Shown here: positions 6,210 to 6,680 of the stretch, one piece after another
Position numbering within the stretch: the first letter of the stretch is position 1
Layout: every line of letters begins with the position of its first letter
From: JBFHER01 sp041584055
GTDB lineage: Bacteria; Bacteroidota; Bacteroidia; Bacteroidales; UBA5342
NCBI GenBank assembly: GCA_041584055.1
Contig: JBFHER010000217.1
Coordinates: forward strand, 1 to 6,680
DNA: 6,680 nt
Direction: 5' to 3'
Program-made: the position numbers and the translations under genes
Notes under the pieces: generated by a model
Databases searched by the model: none
Seen by the model: only the letters and a program-made list of their open reading frames with translations
Told to the model about the DNA's origin: nothing

Positions 6210-6680
6210 TTATTTTTGGTGCATCCAAATTATCAAACATCAGATCTTTGCCTTCCTTTGTTATTAATCCCTGCTGTTTTCTTGCTTCTTTGGCTGTTTC
6301 AACAGGATCGAGCATCTCGTTTAGCCTGGCCTCAAACATCTTTATGGTTTTTCCATAGGATGGATCAAGGGCGAGGTCATTCAATTCTTTTGGATCGTCC
6401 TCCATGTCGAATAAGCTGGGCCTTTCACGCTCATAGTAAATATATTTGTACTTTTTATTTACAAGCATGTACCAGGCTCCCTGAAATCCTGTCCCATGCC
6501 ACTCGGAGAATACAGTGCGATCTGTAGCCTCCTCTTTTCCCTGCAAAACAGGCAACAGGTTTTTACCCGGCATATCAGAATTGTGATGATCAATGCCTGC
6601 CATGTCCAGAATTGTGGGATACAAATCAACAAGGGCAACAGGCATTTCCACTTTCTTTCCGGCTGTCACTTTCGGACCAC
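6202..6680 (-). CDS. S1-family sulfatase, C-terminal part (cut by right window edge)
   Basis: About 158 residues of the C-terminal end are visible, with the stop TAA at 6204-6202; the frame stays open to the edge at 6680. The catalytic half is outside, so activity cannot be judged. Identification rests on the typical sulfatase C-terminal order: a segment reading GPKVTAGKKVEMPVALVD followed by LYPTILDMAGI, then PGKNLLPVLQG, FSEWHGTG, the strand pair WYMLVNKKYKYIYY, and SLFDMEDDPKELNDLA, then a helical region ending in DPVETAKEARKQQG. That ending resembles choline-sulfatase-like and glycosaminoglycan-type S1 sulfatases, but this is a weak pointer. The GTG at 6669 is internal (Val in KVTAG), not a start. 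The gene overlaps the next one by 8 nt, which implies one transcript and probable translational coupling. Confidence 0.92.
   Translation of the reverse strand, partial: GPKVTAGKKVEMPVALVDLYPTILDMAGIDHHNSDMPGKNLLPVLQGKEEATDRTVFSEWHGTGFQGAWYMLVNKKYKYIYYERERPSLFDMEDDPKELNDLALDPSYGKTIKMFEARLNEMLDPVETAKEARKQQGLITKEGKDLMFDNLDAPKIND

Noticed and set aside
6667..6669. GTG at 6669 as the start of a 155-residue protein
   Set aside because: The frame continues open upstream to the window edge (GPK before the Val), and the protein is plainly the C-terminal end of a longer sulfatase.

Overview
This window looks like part of a sulfated-polysaccharide utilisation locus from a member of the Bacteroidota. 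Five genes, all on the minus strand, read from right to left: the 3' end of a sulfatase cut by the right edge, a complete lipoprotein sulfatase, a complete periplasmic-type sulfatase, a complete glycoside hydrolase family 97 (GH97, SusB family) enzyme, and the 5' part of a fourth sulfatase cut by the left edge. The assignment to Bacteroidota is inferred. It rests on a GH97 enzyme beside several S1-family sulfatases, on weak or absent Shine-Dalgarno sequences, on A/T-rich spacers, and on a G+C content of roughly 40-45% judged by eye. A marine or sediment lineage is plausible but not shown. No SusC/SusD pair, regulator or sulfatase-maturating enzyme lies in the window.

Layout in transcription order: sulfatase C-terminus (6680-6202); lipoprotein sulfatase (6209-4692), overlapping the previous gene by 8 nt; a 60-nt spacer; secreted sulfatase (4631-3078); a 181-nt spacer; GH97 enzyme (2896-1049); a 78-nt spacer; sulfatase N-terminus (970-1, continuing off the window). 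There is no gene-free stretch longer than 300 bases. I saw no RNA gene, mobile element, CRISPR array or clear intrinsic terminator.

Working model (inference): the S1 sulfatases, matured by formylglycine formation on their active-site Cys, remove sulfate esters from an imported or surface-bound algal or animal glycan, and GH97 removes terminal sugars (alpha-linked, or beta-L-arabinopyranose) from the desulfated product. The three sulfatases whose N-terminal half is visible, or complete, differ in active-site context and length, so they probably act on different sulfate positions rather than being recent duplicates.

Two points deserve most attention. The GH97 enzyme carries a catalytic-residue pattern that matches neither the classic inverting nor the classic retaining type. 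The spacers before the GH97 gene and before the left sulfatase share an ordered set of short motifs that could be a common promoter or regulator site.
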